DNA of 62,440 bases from UBA4421 sp002704225 (GCA_902556425.1 CACDWG010000013.1:1-62440), one strand, 5' to 3'; shown: positions 1-8,241, numbered from the stretch's first letter. The notes: generated by a model from the sequence alone, not told the origin. Program-made: numbers and translations.

Positions 1-1784
1 ACATTGTGGCTCGCGGCCGCTTCGACCAAACGTACACCGACGAACAACTTGCCAGTCTGTCCTTGAAGCCCGCAGCAGATCGCACTCTGATTGGGGCTGA
101 TACCCAGGCATTGGATATTCCCGAAAAGACCATAGGTGCGGCGACGTACGGTATTGACGCGACTTATGAAGGGATGGTCTATGCCAAACCCTTGTTGCCT
201 CCCACCCGTTATGGGTCGGTGGTTGAGTCGGTAGACGATAGTCGGGCAAAGAGTATTGCCGGTTATCAGCAAACGCTGGTCTTAGACGATCCGTCGAATT
301 CTGTGCCTGGCTGGGTACTGGTAATCGCGGATTCTTACCATGCGGCGCAGCGGGCGGCTCGCTCAGTTCGCGTGAGCTGGCAGGCAGGTCCCACGGCGGA
401 GGTGAATGAAGCAGATCTGTTTGCGCGTGCCGATGAATTGATTGATAGCGGGTCGGGAGCATTGTTTCTGGACCATGCGGACGTCGATGATGTTTTTGCG
501 TCAGCGAACAACGTAGTGACAGCGCGTTACACCACAAGCACCGCCTTGCACTTTCAACTCGAGCCCGTGAACGCGATAGGCCTTCAGCGCGAGGGCAAGT
601 GGGAGTTGCATACAGGAGCACAGTGGCAATCTCTGTCGCTGCCGGTATACGCCAAAGCCTTAGGGGTGCCCGTAGAAAAGATTCTCATGCGGACCCATCT
701 TTTGGGCGGTGGTTTTGGCCGACGTCTGAACGGGGACTATGGCGTGCCGGCGCTTCTTGCTGCGCAAGCGCTGAACAAACCAGTAAAGGTGGTGCTCTCG
801 CGAGAAGACGATTCGCAATTTGATTCGCCTCGATCGCCGTCTGTGCAGCGGTTGAGCATGGCCTTTGACTCTGATGGTGGCGTTGTGGGTATGCAGCACG
901 CGGCGTCTGCAGGCTGGCCAACAGCTGAACTGGCGGGTTTCTTTTTAGGTACTGGCACGAACGGCGAAAAGTTTGATCCTTTTTCCATTAACGGCGCCGA
1001 TCATTGGTATGAAGTTGGCGCGCACCGCGTGCGTGCGGTAATGAACGATTTGGCTCAGCAAACCTTCCGTCCCGGCTGGCTACGATCCGTAGCTCCGGGC
1101 TGGACCAACTGGGCCTCTGAAAGCTTTATCGATGAGGCGGCCAGCGTCGTCGGCGTTGATCCGTTAGTTTTTCGCCAACGAATGCTGACCGCGCGTGGCA
1201 TTAATGCAGGCTCCGAACCCAACGCCGTGGGTGGCGCGAAACGAATGGCTAACGTTTTGGCTCGAGTGGCTGAAAAAGCTGGTTGGGGTAAGTCTTTGCC
1301 CGAAGGTGAGGGAATGGGCATTGCCTGCACTTTTGGTCAGGAACGTGCGGCGCCTACTTGGACAGCGTGTGTGGCTGAGGTGGCGGTGGATAACGAGTCT
1401 GGTGAGGTGACGCTCAATAAACTAACGTTAGTCGTCGATGCTGGAAGCATTGTGCATCCTGATGGCGCCTTGGCCCAGTGTGAGGGCGCTGCGCTATGGG
1501 GAGTCAGTCTGGCCTTGCACGAGGGTACTGAGTTCGCGGCTGGGCAGGTGCAGGACACGAATCTGGGCGGTTACCGACCACTACGAATGGGCGACGTGCC
1601 CGAGCTTGAGATCGAGTTTGTCGAAAGTGTGCACCACCCCATGGGCTTGGGTGAGCCTGCTACCACAGTGGTAGCGCCAGCTATCGGTAACGCGATCTAC
1701 GCAGCGACGGGTGCCCGTGTTCGTCATCTGCCGATCCGGCCAGACGCCGTAAAGGTGGCGCTGGCTGACCGGCAAAAGGCCTAG
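1..1784 (+). CDS. Molybdopterin-binding subunit of a xanthine dehydrogenase/aldehyde oxidase-type hydroxylase (5' partial)
   Basis: This is the C-terminal ~590 residues of a large Mo-cofactor subunit. The frame is open to the left edge, so the true start lies outside. Family members of this kind (isoquinoline 1-oxidoreductase beta-like) are usually 700-750 aa, so roughly 130-150 residues are missing. Visible landmarks are the glycine-rich Moco-binding stretch LLGGGFGRR, a second Moco region around GEGMGIACTFGQERAA, and near the C-terminus GLGEPATT, whose Glu is the expected catalytic base next to the Mo centre. Known for the family: hydroxylation of N-heterocycles or oxidation of aldehydes, working with a small 2Fe-2S subunit that should lie just upstream. 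The substrate cannot be told from sequence. The gene is followed by a convergent crotonase gene. Confidence 0.88.
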   Translation, partial: IVARGRFDQTYTDEQLASLSLKPAADRTLIGADTQALDIPEKTIGAATYGIDATYEGMVYAKPLLPPTRYGSVVESVDDSRAKSIAGYQQTLVLDDPSNSVPGWVLVIADSYHAAQRAARSVRVSWQAGPTAEVNEADLFARADELIDSGSGALFLDHADVDDVFASANNVVTARYTTSTALHFQLEPVNAIGLQREGKWELHTGAQWQSLSLPVYAKALGVPVEKILMRTHLLGGGFGRRLNGDYGVPALLAAQALNKPVKVVLSREDDSQFDSPRSPSVQRLSMAFDSDGGVVGMQHAASAGWPTAELAGFFLGTGTNGEKFDPFSINGADHWYEVGAHRVRAVMNDLAQQTFRPGWLRSVAPGWTNWASESFIDEAASVVGVDPLVFRQRMLTARGINAGSEPNAVGGAKRMANVLARVAEKAGWGKSLPEGEGMGIACTFGQERAAPTWTACVAEVAVDNESGEVTLNKLTLVVDAGSIVHPDGALAQCEGAALWGVSLALHEGTEFAAGQVQDTNLGGYRPLRMGDVPELEIEFVESVHHPMGLGEPATTVVAPAIGNAIYAATGARVRHLPIRPDAVKVALADRQKA

Positions 1785-1852
1785 ATTCGAAGGCAAGGGT
1801 GTTGGCGAGCTGAGTCGTTTGATTCCTCTCGTCAGTCTCTCGCCGAAGGCGG

Positions 1853-2593
1853 CTATTTCCCGGTGAACTGTGGGGTGCGCTTCTCACCAAAGGCCTTCCG
1901 CCCTTCTGCGCCATCATCGCTGAATTTGATGTCGAGCAGTTGGTCTCTTGCAATGGCCCCGGCTTCGGCCGGGCTCTTGTTCAATGTGGCCATGCTGAAT
2001 TCTTTTAATCCCTGCACGACGAGTGGCGCTGACTGGGCCAGAATGTTGGCCCATGCGTGGGCCTGTTCTTCTTCCTCGCCCGTGGGCACCACTTTGTTGA
2101 CCATGCCGGCAGCCAATGCGCGATGGGCGTCGAAATCTTCACCCAACAGCATAAATTCCATGGCCACCTTGTGGGGAATGCGCGCGACAGCGCTGGCGAT
2201 CAAGCCGCCAGTAAACCCCAACTGGGCTTCGGGATACTTGAAGCGAGTGTTATCCGCGGCAACAACCAAGTCGCACATTTGTACGATGACGTAGGAGCCT
2301 CCGATACACCAACCCTTGACCGCCGCAATGACGGGCTTACTTGTTTGCGTTCCGATGCTTGGGACGCCTTGCCACATTTCCTTTGGCGCGTCTTTTACAT
2401 CAGCGCCAACAGAGAATGCCTTGTCTCCAGCGGCTGTGAGTACGGCAACGCGGTCGTCGCTGTTTTCCAGCCGACGCCAAGCGGCTTGTAGCCCAAGAAT
2501 GACCTCCTCGTTCAGCGCGTTCATTCGATCCGCACGGTTGATGGTAATGGTCGCGACGCGATCGTGAGAAGTGTAGGTAACCAGTTCAGTCAT
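1853..2593 (-). CDS. Enoyl-CoA hydratase/isomerase (crotonase) family protein
   Basis: This is a 246-aa crotonase-fold protein that should act on acyl-CoA thioesters in the cytoplasm. The oxyanion-hole regions are visible: AFSVGADVKD near residue 60-68 and WCIGGS near 95-100. Aligned by eye with rat enoyl-CoA hydratase, the second catalytic Glu (Glu164) is kept as Glu122 in YPEAQLG, but the position of Glu144 is Val102. Classical hydration is therefore uncertain, and isomerase, hydrolase or lyase chemistry is possible. I place the start at the ATG at 2593 because GGAG lies 6 nt before it; an in-frame ATG 18 nt upstream lacks such a site. It follows the MBL gene by 26 nt on the same strand, probably as an operon. 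Confidence 0.85.
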   Translation of the reverse strand: MTELVTYTSHDRVATITINRADRMNALNEEVILGLQAAWRRLENSDDRVAVLTAAGDKAFSVGADVKDAPKEMWQGVPSIGTQTSKPVIAAVKGWCIGGSYVIVQMCDLVVAADNTRFKYPEAQLGFTGGLIASAVARIPHKVAMEFMLLGEDFDAHRALAAGMVNKVVPTGEEEEQAHAWANILAQSAPLVVQGLKEFSMATLNKSPAEAGAIARDQLLDIKFSDDGAEGRKAFGEKRTPQFTGK

Positions 2594-2619
2594 AGTGTGC
2601 TCCGGTGTCATAACGCCTA

Positions 2620-3318
2620 TCAGTGGCCCATGATCGACGACCAGGTGTCTAGGTCGTTGATGCGTAAATAGGCATTGGTTTTCTTGGTTTCTCCCATGGT
2701 TGCATTAGGCACGTGGCCATAGTTGTGACCGGGCAGCAGCAGGGTGTCGTCGGGCAAGCTGCAGAGTTTGCACATGCTGTGGTACATGTCTTCGGAATTC
2801 GAGCCCGGTAAATCCACTCGGCCGCAGCCGTTGATGAAGAGAGTGTCGCCACTGATGAGCGTGTTCTTTACTTTGAAACATTGACTGCCGGGGGTATGGC
2901 CGGGGGTATGCAAGAACTCTATTTCGATGTTGCCGACACGCAAGGTATCGCCAGACTCCACGCGGGCAATATCCGATTCGGACACCTCTGTGACTTTTTT
3001 GATGCCGTCGGCTTCTAAGTTGTGGGCATAGAGTTTCACCGGGTTGGTTTCCAGTAACTTTGCGTATCCCTCGACCTTGTTGCCGCTGAAGGAGCCGCCA
3101 ACGTGGTCGGGATGATAGTGCGTAGCCAATGCCGCGGTCAGTTTGTAGTCCTTTTCATTGATGTGGTTGACCAGCGAGTCGATGTCCCACGCAGGGTCAA
3201 CCAAGACGACCTCGCGGGTACTGCGGCAGCCGATCAAGTAGGTGTAATTTTGCATCGGCCCAATTTCGATTTGCTCAATAATTAAATCCGATGGCTCTTC
3301 CCACGCTGCGTCGCTCAT
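2620..3318 (-). CDS. MBL-fold metallo-hydrolase, glyoxalase II-like
   Basis: This 232-aa soluble metallo-beta-lactamase-fold hydrolase has an intact di-metal motif THYHPDHVGG near residues 79-88. Further metal His/Asp positions are in HTPGHTPGSQCF and in LISGDTLFINGCGRVDLPG, and a late His is in LLPGHNYG. The pattern resembles hydroxyacylglutathione hydrolases and related thioesterases. The CGR(V/A)D stretch after the metal Asp recalls glyoxalase II and persulfide-dioxygenase relatives, but no GSH-binding C-terminal domain is evident. The operon with a crotonase suggests a thioester substrate (inference). A near-perfect 18-bp palindrome lies about 20 nt upstream of the start. Confidence 0.85.
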   Translation of the reverse strand: MSDAAWEEPSDLIIEQIEIGPMQNYTYLIGCRSTREVVLVDPAWDIDSLVNHINEKDYKLTAALATHYHPDHVGGSFSGNKVEGYAKLLETNPVKLYAHNLEADGIKKVTEVSESDIARVESGDTLRVGNIEIEFLHTPGHTPGSQCFKVKNTLISGDTLFINGCGRVDLPGSNSEDMYHSMCKLCSLPDDTLLLPGHNYGHVPNATMGETKKTNAYLRINDLDTWSSIMGH

Positions 3319-3336
3319 ACCTTGACTCTCTTATCG

Positions 3337-3354
3337 GTTGACAAATTTGTGAAC
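3337..3354. promoter_or_regulatory. 18-bp near-perfect palindrome, candidate operator
   Basis: GTTGACAAATTTGTGAAC is its own reverse complement except for one symmetric pair (16 of 18 positions). The core ACAAATTTGT is perfect. It sits between the divergent MBL hydrolase and alkA genes, 19 nt before the MBL start, where a repressor would block transcription. The regulator is unknown. Confidence 0.45.
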
Positions 3355-3478
3355 AGCCAGACATTAAAGAAATTCCCGAACGAGTAAAAGTTAGATGGCA
3401 TCGACATTGTGGAAATGAAATGCGGGCGATGCAGAATCCCTGGCGACCCGGTAAGGCGTCATTGGCTATAGTGAGTAG

Positions 3479-4561
3479 ATGAATACCCACGCATTGAGAG
3501 CATCGACGTTTGACGATCGGCTTGCTGCCAAGCTGATAGATGCTTTGCTGACCCAAACCCAACTCGCTGTAGTAGATGTTGCGGCACATGCGGGTTTGGC
3601 CACGACGGGTGGGCTTCAGGCAGAAACGCGTCGTCTGTTTGGGTGCTCGCCGACCCAGTTGCGAAGAAGCAGCCTGCCGGCGTCGAGACATACACAAAGG
3701 GCCTCAGAGATCAGCGTCGATTTTCCGGTAACCGGTGCTTACCACTTTGGATGGGTTTTTGATTATCTGCGTACGCGTGCTCTACAGGGCATCGAAGAGG
3801 TTCGGGGTCGATGCTACCGGCGCAGAGTATCTGAGGCTGGCAAGCCGCCTGTGTGGCTCGAGGTTTCTCAGCACGGCGATGGGCTGCGGGTGATGTTGCC
3901 GCTGACCCAAGAATGCGCCCATATGTTGCTGTCTCGGGTGGTCAGGCTGTTTGATCTGCGGGTGGATGGCGATTTGATTGATCGGACTCTGCTTGGAGCG
4001 CCGCCCCACTATTTGACGCAAAGCGTGCAACAAGCACCTGGGCTCAGAGTGCCCGGAGCGTGGGATGGATTCGAAACCGCGGTGCGTGCGGTACTGGGTC
4101 AACAGGTGAGTGTGGCCCGAGGAACGGAACTGGCCAATCGCATGGTCGAGGCCTATGGCGAAGGCGACTTTCCAGTCCCGCATCAACTCAGACATCAAGA
4201 AGTCGCGGAATTGGGCATGCCAGGCAATCGCGGGCGGGCGATATCGACCCTTGCTGAATGGGTCGATGTGGACGGTTGTACCCTGCTCGAGGGACAAGCC
4301 AGCGAGTCATTTGTGCAAGGGCTTGGCGCGGTCAAGGGCATTGGTCCTTGGACTCAAAACTACATGCGTCTGCGGGTTGTTAAAGACGTCGACGCCTTTC
4401 CCCACAATGATTGGGTAGTTCTCAAGCAACTTAACACCACACCTGCCCAGGCCTTGCAACTGGCGGAGCGCTGGCGACCTTGGCGCGCATATGCCTTGAT
4501 GCACCTATGGCGATTGGCCGGGTTGCAGCGCAATGCCCTCAAAACTAGGACGAAGCAATAG
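3479..4561 (+). CDS. alkA: DNA-3-methyladenine glycosylase II (AlkA-type) with a remnant AraC/Ada helix-turn-helix at the N-terminus
   Basis: This 360-aa base-excision repair glycosylase would remove alkylated purines. Residues ~20-65 look like the second half of an AraC-type HTH (GCSPTQLRR end), as in Ada-AlkA fusions. An AlkA N-terminal domain follows (~75-190), then the HhH-GPD core. The HhH motif is LGAVKGIGPWT at ~282-292, and the catalytic Asp is Asp311 in PHNDW, aligned with E. coli AlkA Asp238. The Zn-binding Ada domain usual in such fusions is absent. An in-frame TAG directly precedes the ATG at 3479, so it cannot be restored by a simple upstream start. The gene lies 28 nt before ogt, on the same strand, giving a two-gene alkylation-repair unit. 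Confidence 0.88.
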   Translation: MNTHALRASTFDDRLAAKLIDALLTQTQLAVVDVAAHAGLATTGGLQAETRRLFGCSPTQLRRSSLPASRHTQRASEISVDFPVTGAYHFGWVFDYLRTRALQGIEEVRGRCYRRRVSEAGKPPVWLEVSQHGDGLRVMLPLTQECAHMLLSRVVRLFDLRVDGDLIDRTLLGAPPHYLTQSVQQAPGLRVPGAWDGFETAVRAVLGQQVSVARGTELANRMVEAYGEGDFPVPHQLRHQEVAELGMPGNRGRAISTLAEWVDVDGCTLLEGQASESFVQGLGAVKGIGPWTQNYMRLRVVKDVDAFPHNDWVVLKQLNTTPAQALQLAERWRPWRAYALMHLWRLAGLQRNALKTRTKQ

Positions 4562-4589
4562 AAGTAAGTACGCACTTACGGGATGGATC

Positions 4590-5066
4590 ATGACAACTTA
4601 CTACACATACACACAGAGCCCAGTTGGTCGTCTCATGTTGACCGCCAATGAGCAGGCGTTAACGGGTTTGTATTTTTCCACGGGTAACAGGGCTCGAACA
4701 ACGCCGGACGACAGCTGGCAGCGTCGAGATACTCATTTTATCCAGGCGCGACAAGAGCTGGATGAGTACTTTGAGCATCGGCGGCGATGTTTCGATGTGA
4801 CATTGGAACCAAGCGCTACGCCGTTCCAAAGCCGAGTGCTGGAGGCTCTCCGCACCATTCCCTACGGAGAAGTGCGATCGTATAAGCAGATTGCCGAGGC
4901 CATCGGATCGCCCAAGGCGATGCGCGCCGTTGGCAATGCCAATGGCAACAATCCGTTGGCGATCTTTATTCCCTGTCACCGGGTGGTGGGCAGTAACGGC
5001 GCGTTAACCGGGTTTGGCGGTGGGTTGGAGGCCAAGCAGTATTTGCTCGGGCTTGAGCTGGATTAA
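4590..5066 (+). CDS. ogt: Methylated-DNA--[protein]-cysteine S-methyltransferase
   Basis: This 158-aa suicide repair protein transfers O6-alkyl groups from guanine (and O4 of thymine) to its own Cys. The active site IPCHRVVG is intact. Upstream of it is the DNA-binding HTH part with PYGEVRSYKQIAEAIGSPKAMRAVGNANGNNP, quoted here in pieces: PYGEVRSY, then AMRAVGNANG. The C-terminal GFGGGLEAKQYLLGLE is typical. The start is the ATG at 4590, preceded by a GGGATGG stretch; earlier in-frame codons lie within the end of alkA. It probably shares a transcript with alkA. Ogt type is preferred over Ada because there is no N-terminal Ada domain. Confidence 0.93.
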   Translation: MTTYYTYTQSPVGRLMLTANEQALTGLYFSTGNRARTTPDDSWQRRDTHFIQARQELDEYFEHRRRCFDVTLEPSATPFQSRVLEALRTIPYGEVRSYKQIAEAIGSPKAMRAVGNANGNNPLAIFIPCHRVVGSNGALTGFGGGLEAKQYLLGLELD

Positions 5067-5109
5067 CCTTTGAATGGGTGCGGGCGATAAGTTTCCCCGG
5101 CATTCTTAA

Positions 5110-5125
5110 GTAACCATTTGGATAC
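5110..5125. promoter_or_regulatory. TetR-type operator, copy 1
   Basis: GTAACCATTTGGATAC is a 16-bp imperfect palindrome, 12 of 16 positions symmetric, pattern GTAnCCAnnTGGnTAC. It recurs in inverted orientation 49 bp downstream (centre to centre), and the pair flanks the likely tetR promoter region. Confidence 0.65.
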
Positions 5126-5158
5126 TTATAGAGTTGCAGAGAAAGTCTTGAATATTAA

Positions 5159-5174
5159 GTATCTAAATGGTTAC
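5159..5174. promoter_or_regulatory. TetR-type operator, copy 2
   Basis: GTATCTAAATGGTTAC is the inverted second copy of the upstream 16-bp palindrome, with one mismatch over the arm. As a 19-nt arm, 5156-5174 pairs with 5110-5128. It ends 8 nt before the tetR start codon, so occupancy should block transcription or early elongation. This fits autoregulation (inference). Confidence 0.65.
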
Positions 5175-5182
5175 ATACGGCC

Positions 5183-5725
5183 ATGCGCAATCCGGAAAAA
5201 ACTCGACAATGCCTGATTGAAGTGACGGCACAAGCGATGGCTCAACACGGTGGGGCTGGGGTTCGTGTAGATCGGATAGCTGCAGAATCTGGCATCAACA
5301 AACGCATGATTTATCACTACTTTGGCGACAAGGACGGCGTTTGCGCCCATGTGCTGGCGCGTCAGGTCTCTGCTCTTGTCCCAGTGATCAATGAGGCCCA
5401 AATGACTCTGCTCAGAGCGCGGCTGGCATCGTTGCTGCCCAGTGAGATTCTGCTTGTCGACCAGCAGGGATCGCCATCCGGCGTTTCGAGTCCCCGTGCT
5501 CAAAGCAACCAACGCCCGGCGGTCATTGTGCTCAGGGCATTATTGGACACACAAGGTGGCACTGCGCCGTTTGACGACTCTTCCGCTGACTGGTTCGCCC
5601 TGGTCACCCGTTTGTGCCAACTCGCCTTGGTTGAACATTCTGCCGTATCAGCGCCGGAGCAAGAGAGCCGTCCACCGAAACAGCGTTTCAGTCTGAGCCC
5701 GGTGCTGCAACTTGTTGATGCCTGA
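5183..5725 (+). CDS. TetR/AcrR family transcriptional regulator
   Basis: This 180-aa one-component repressor has a typical N-terminal HTH at residues ~8-52: AGVRVDRIAAESGINKRMIYHYF, seen as VDRIAAESGIN followed by MIYHYFGDKDGV. The C-terminal ligand domain is short and not assignable. Two inverted 16-bp operators lie immediately upstream, so autoregulation is likely. The ligand and other targets are unknown. Its neighbours are the ogt repair gene (same strand, 116 nt before) and convergent greB (14 nt after). Nothing in its sequence ties it to DNA repair. Confidence 0.88.
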   Translation: MRNPEKTRQCLIEVTAQAMAQHGGAGVRVDRIAAESGINKRMIYHYFGDKDGVCAHVLARQVSALVPVINEAQMTLLRARLASLLPSEILLVDQQGSPSGVSSPRAQSNQRPAVIVLRALLDTQGGTAPFDDSSADWFALVTRLCQLALVEHSAVSAPEQESRPPKQRFSLSPVLQLVDA

Positions 5726-5739
5726 GACGGCCGTGGGAA

Positions 5740-6282
5740 TCAGTCGGCCTCGTAACCAATACGTTGAATCCAGTAGCGCGTAGGCTCGGTGGTTGCATCA
5801 AAGGTCAACACCTTGGTGCTTGTGCCTGTCTGTAGAATGGCGATTTCGTCGCCGAGGGATTTGCCGAGCAGGGCTTTCGCCATGGGTGAATCAATACTGA
5901 TGTATTCGGGCTTGTCGTCAATCTCGTCCGGGCCAACCAAGCGATAACGTGGGCTTAGATCTCCGTTGGCCGTCTCCAGGGTTACCCAAGCGCCAAAATA
6001 GACCCTGTTGTTGTCACTGGGCCGGCGGTCTACGACCTGCATGGTGCGAATGCGTTTGTCTAAATATCGTATGCGGTGATCGATTTCGGCGAGTTGTCGT
6101 TTGCCGTAAATGTAGTCCGCATTCTCCGATCGATCACCCAGGGCTGCAGCGGCTGCTACTCGAGAGGTTATCTCCGGGCGTTTTTCTTTCCACAAATAGT
6201 TCAGTTCCTGCTGCAAACGACTGAAGCCGGCAGCGGTGATGATGGCTGTTTTCTCTGGTTCTGGTGGTCGGTAGCGTCCCAT
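5740..6282 (-). CDS. greB: Transcription elongation factor GreB
   Basis: This 180-aa Gre factor enters the RNA polymerase secondary channel and triggers cleavage of backtracked RNA. The N-terminal coiled coil (~20-85) carries the acidic tip in GDRSENADYIYGKRQL. The FKBP-like C-terminal domain carries the Gre signature ISIDSPMAKALLGKSLGDE. The YIYGKR tip and the overall length fit GreB rather than GreA. It is transcribed convergently with the tetR gene. No clear Shine-Dalgarno sequence precedes the ATG at 6282. Confidence 0.93.
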   Translation of the reverse strand: MGRYRPPEPEKTAIITAAGFSRLQQELNYLWKEKRPEITSRVAAAAALGDRSENADYIYGKRQLAEIDHRIRYLDKRIRTMQVVDRRPSDNNRVYFGAWVTLETANGDLSPRYRLVGPDEIDDKPEYISIDSPMAKALLGKSLGDEIAILQTGTSTKVLTFDATTEPTRYWIQRIGYEAD

Positions 6283-6393
6283 GCCCAGAGCCTAACCCAT
6301 GGGCGTGACGCCTTCGCTATGATTTCGCAGGTGTGTCAGACCGGCTGCTTGGATACAATCCAGCCACCGCAGGGAGTGACTTGCTCGGAGACA

Positions 6394-7242
6394 ATGTTGG
6401 CAGCCTCAATCGATCAGATTCAAATTAGCAAAGCGTCAGGTTCCTTAGGAGCCTTTGTCACCGGCGTATCTTTGAAGGATATCGTCACCAGCGATGCCAT
6501 TTGTCGAGCTGTCCGCGGGCTGCTGGTGCAGCACGAAGTCCTCTTTTTTCGTGATCAGGAGCAAACTCCGAGCGTATTTGCTGCCTTCGCTAAGGCGTTT
6601 GGTGAGGTTCTTGGTCACCCGGCCTACGCCACCGTCGCCGAGGCGCCGGATGTTCAGATACTCGAGAGCACACCTGAAAACCCATCGAAAATCGAGGTCT
6701 GGCATTCGGATATGACCTTTATGTCGCGTCCGCCCAGTTTCACCTTGCTGCAGGGTCAGATCATTCCAGCCTTTGGCGGAGACACGTTGTGGGCAAGTGC
6801 CACGGCGGCCTTTGACGCGCTATCGCCTCAGATGCAAGCCTTTCTTCTGCCGCTTCAGGCGGTAAACGATTTTCGTCACGGTTTTCGCGAAAGTTTGGCC
6901 GAGCCTGGTGGGGCAGAACGGTTGGGGCCGGCCATCGCGGAGAATCCGCCGATGGTTCATCCGCTGATACGCACGCATCCTGAGAGTGGCCGCAAAGCCA
7001 TCTACGTTAATGCGTTGTTTACCACCCACATTGTTGGGTTGCCCGGCAAGGAAAGCGAGGCATTGCTCGACTTTCTATACCGCCATGTGGTGGCGGAAGA
7101 GCATACGGTGCGTTTGTCTTGGCAGCCGGGCACCGTCGCGATTTGGGACAATCGTTCCACTCAACACAAACCCGTGAATGACTTCTTTCCCCAACACCGC
7201 TTAATGCACCGGGTGACGTTGACTGGCGACCAGCCCGCTTAA
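6394..7242 (+). CDS. TauD/TfdA family Fe(II)/2-oxoglutarate dioxygenase
   Basis: This 282-aa cytoplasmic dioxygenase has a double-stranded beta-helix fold. The facial triad is visible: His104-x-Asp106 in VWHSDMTF, and the distal His in HRLMHRVTL near the C-terminus. The 2-oxoglutarate Arg should be the Arg of that same HR motif, and WQPGTVAIWDNRSTQH is typical of the family. Taurine, 2,4-D-like, alkylsulfate and other substrates are all found in the family, so I cannot assign one. The start at 6394 follows GGAG; the open frame extends upstream antisense to greB, but that part does not look coding. A small exported protein gene follows 19 nt later. Confidence 0.88.
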   Translation: MLAASIDQIQISKASGSLGAFVTGVSLKDIVTSDAICRAVRGLLVQHEVLFFRDQEQTPSVFAAFAKAFGEVLGHPAYATVAEAPDVQILESTPENPSKIEVWHSDMTFMSRPPSFTLLQGQIIPAFGGDTLWASATAAFDALSPQMQAFLLPLQAVNDFRHGFRESLAEPGGAERLGPAIAENPPMVHPLIRTHPESGRKAIYVNALFTTHIVGLPGKESEALLDFLYRHVVAEEHTVRLSWQPGTVAIWDNRSTQHKPVNDFFPQHRLMHRVTLTGDQPA

Positions 7243-7261
7243 GCTAATTAAGGAGCCGCGT

Positions 7262-7759
7262 ATGCGTCTGTACTTTGTTTTTTTACTGAACAGCCTTTTG
7301 TTGATGGCGGCGCCGAGCCTTGCGGCGGACGATGCTATCGAGCTAAACCTGTTTCCAGATTCGGCGCCTGCGGAAGTGCGTGAAGCCGAATCACAGGCCC
7401 TCGACGTGATGTATGACTTCATGCGGACATTCAATGGGCGCGATGTGCCAAACTTTGCCCGCACACTGACCTACCCGCATGTGCGAGTTGCCAGCGGCGG
7501 AGTGACAGTCTTTCCGGACCGCCAGAGTTTTATCGACGCAACCGACTTAGAAGCATTCGCAAAACGCTTTAACTGGTCCCACAGTCGCTGGGACAGCATC
7601 TCCACTGTTCAAGCGGATGCTGAAAAAGTGCATTTTGCCGTCCAGTTCACTCGGTTTAACCCTCAGGGGGAGGCTTACGTGTCGTTCAACTCCCTCTACA
7701 TTGTGCAGCGCACGGAATCCGGTTGGGGTATCCGGGCTCGTTCCAGTTTTGCGCCATAG
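7262..7759 (+). CDS. Exported NTF2/SnoaL-like protein of unknown function
   Basis: This 165-aa protein begins with a signal peptide (hydrophobic LLNSLLLMAAPSLAA, likely cleaved after ALA/AA at ~20-21). The rest resembles the NTF2-like alpha+beta barrel: helix DVMYDFMRTFNGRDVPNF, then strands including FNSLYIVQRTESGWGIRARS. Such folds serve as small-ligand pockets or enzymes, and no catalytic set can be recognised. A good Shine-Dalgarno (AAGGAG) precedes the ATG. The gene lies in a run of same-strand genes between two oxygenases, so a role with them is possible but unproven. Confidence 0.75.
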   Translation: MRLYFVFLLNSLLLMAAPSLAADDAIELNLFPDSAPAEVREAESQALDVMYDFMRTFNGRDVPNFARTLTYPHVRVASGGVTVFPDRQSFIDATDLEAFAKRFNWSHSRWDSISTVQADAEKVHFAVQFTRFNPQGEAYVSFNSLYIVQRTESGWGIRARSSFAP

Positions 7760-7791
7760 AGGAATTGTCAACCGTTGATGGGCGCAAGTTA

Positions 7792-8241
7792 ATGAGCGTA
7801 GTAGCGACAGTCGACGATTATCTTCAGGAGGCCGGGGCCTTGGACAAGGCGATGCTACCCCTCGGCTTTTTTTTGGCGTTTTGCGCCCAGCACCGGCTGC
7901 TGAGCCAGGAGTTCACGCAGCAACGCGCCGAGCAGTTGTCCGCTGTAAGGCTTCAGGAAGGACGAGTAACCACGTTGTTCGCTGCCCATGGGGCAACGCT
8001 CTATGCGGATGATTTCACACCTCAAGGCCTAGAGTTTGTGCGTGGCTATCTGCCTCAGCTACATGCTGACTTTGCACAAACCTTTGAACCGGACTGTTTC
8101 GAGATTGAAGATGCGTGGTCGAACTACCAGCAGCTTGCAGACGTAATGATCCGTCACTTGCTTGGGCAGCCAAGGTCCGCACATACGTCTCGGGGAATAT
8201 GGTCGACAATCACAACACGGCTAGCAAGGTTATGGCGCTAG
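7792..8241 (+). CDS. Conserved hypothetical protein
   Basis: This 149-aa soluble, Leu/Gln-rich protein has no signal peptide. It begins with a short helical segment MLPLGFFLAFCAQHRLLS that recalls small uncharacterised proteins built around a GFYLAW-like motif (DUF7832-type); that assignment is tentative. I prefer the ATG at 7792 over an upstream in-frame ATG, which overlaps the preceding gene by 37 nt. It overlaps the start of the next gene (acetyltransferase), suggesting coupled translation. Confidence 0.65.
   Translation: MSVVATVDDYLQEAGALDKAMLPLGFFLAFCAQHRLLSQEFTQQRAEQLSAVRLQEGRVTTLFAAHGATLYADDFTPQGLEFVRGYLPQLHADFAQTFEPDCFEIEDAWSNYQQLADVMIRHLLGQPRSAHTSRGIWSTITTRLARLWR

Noticed and set aside
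3782..4297. 171-codon minus-strand frame inside alkA
   Set aside because: It is the shadow of the AlkA core, whose catalytic motifs are on the plus strand.
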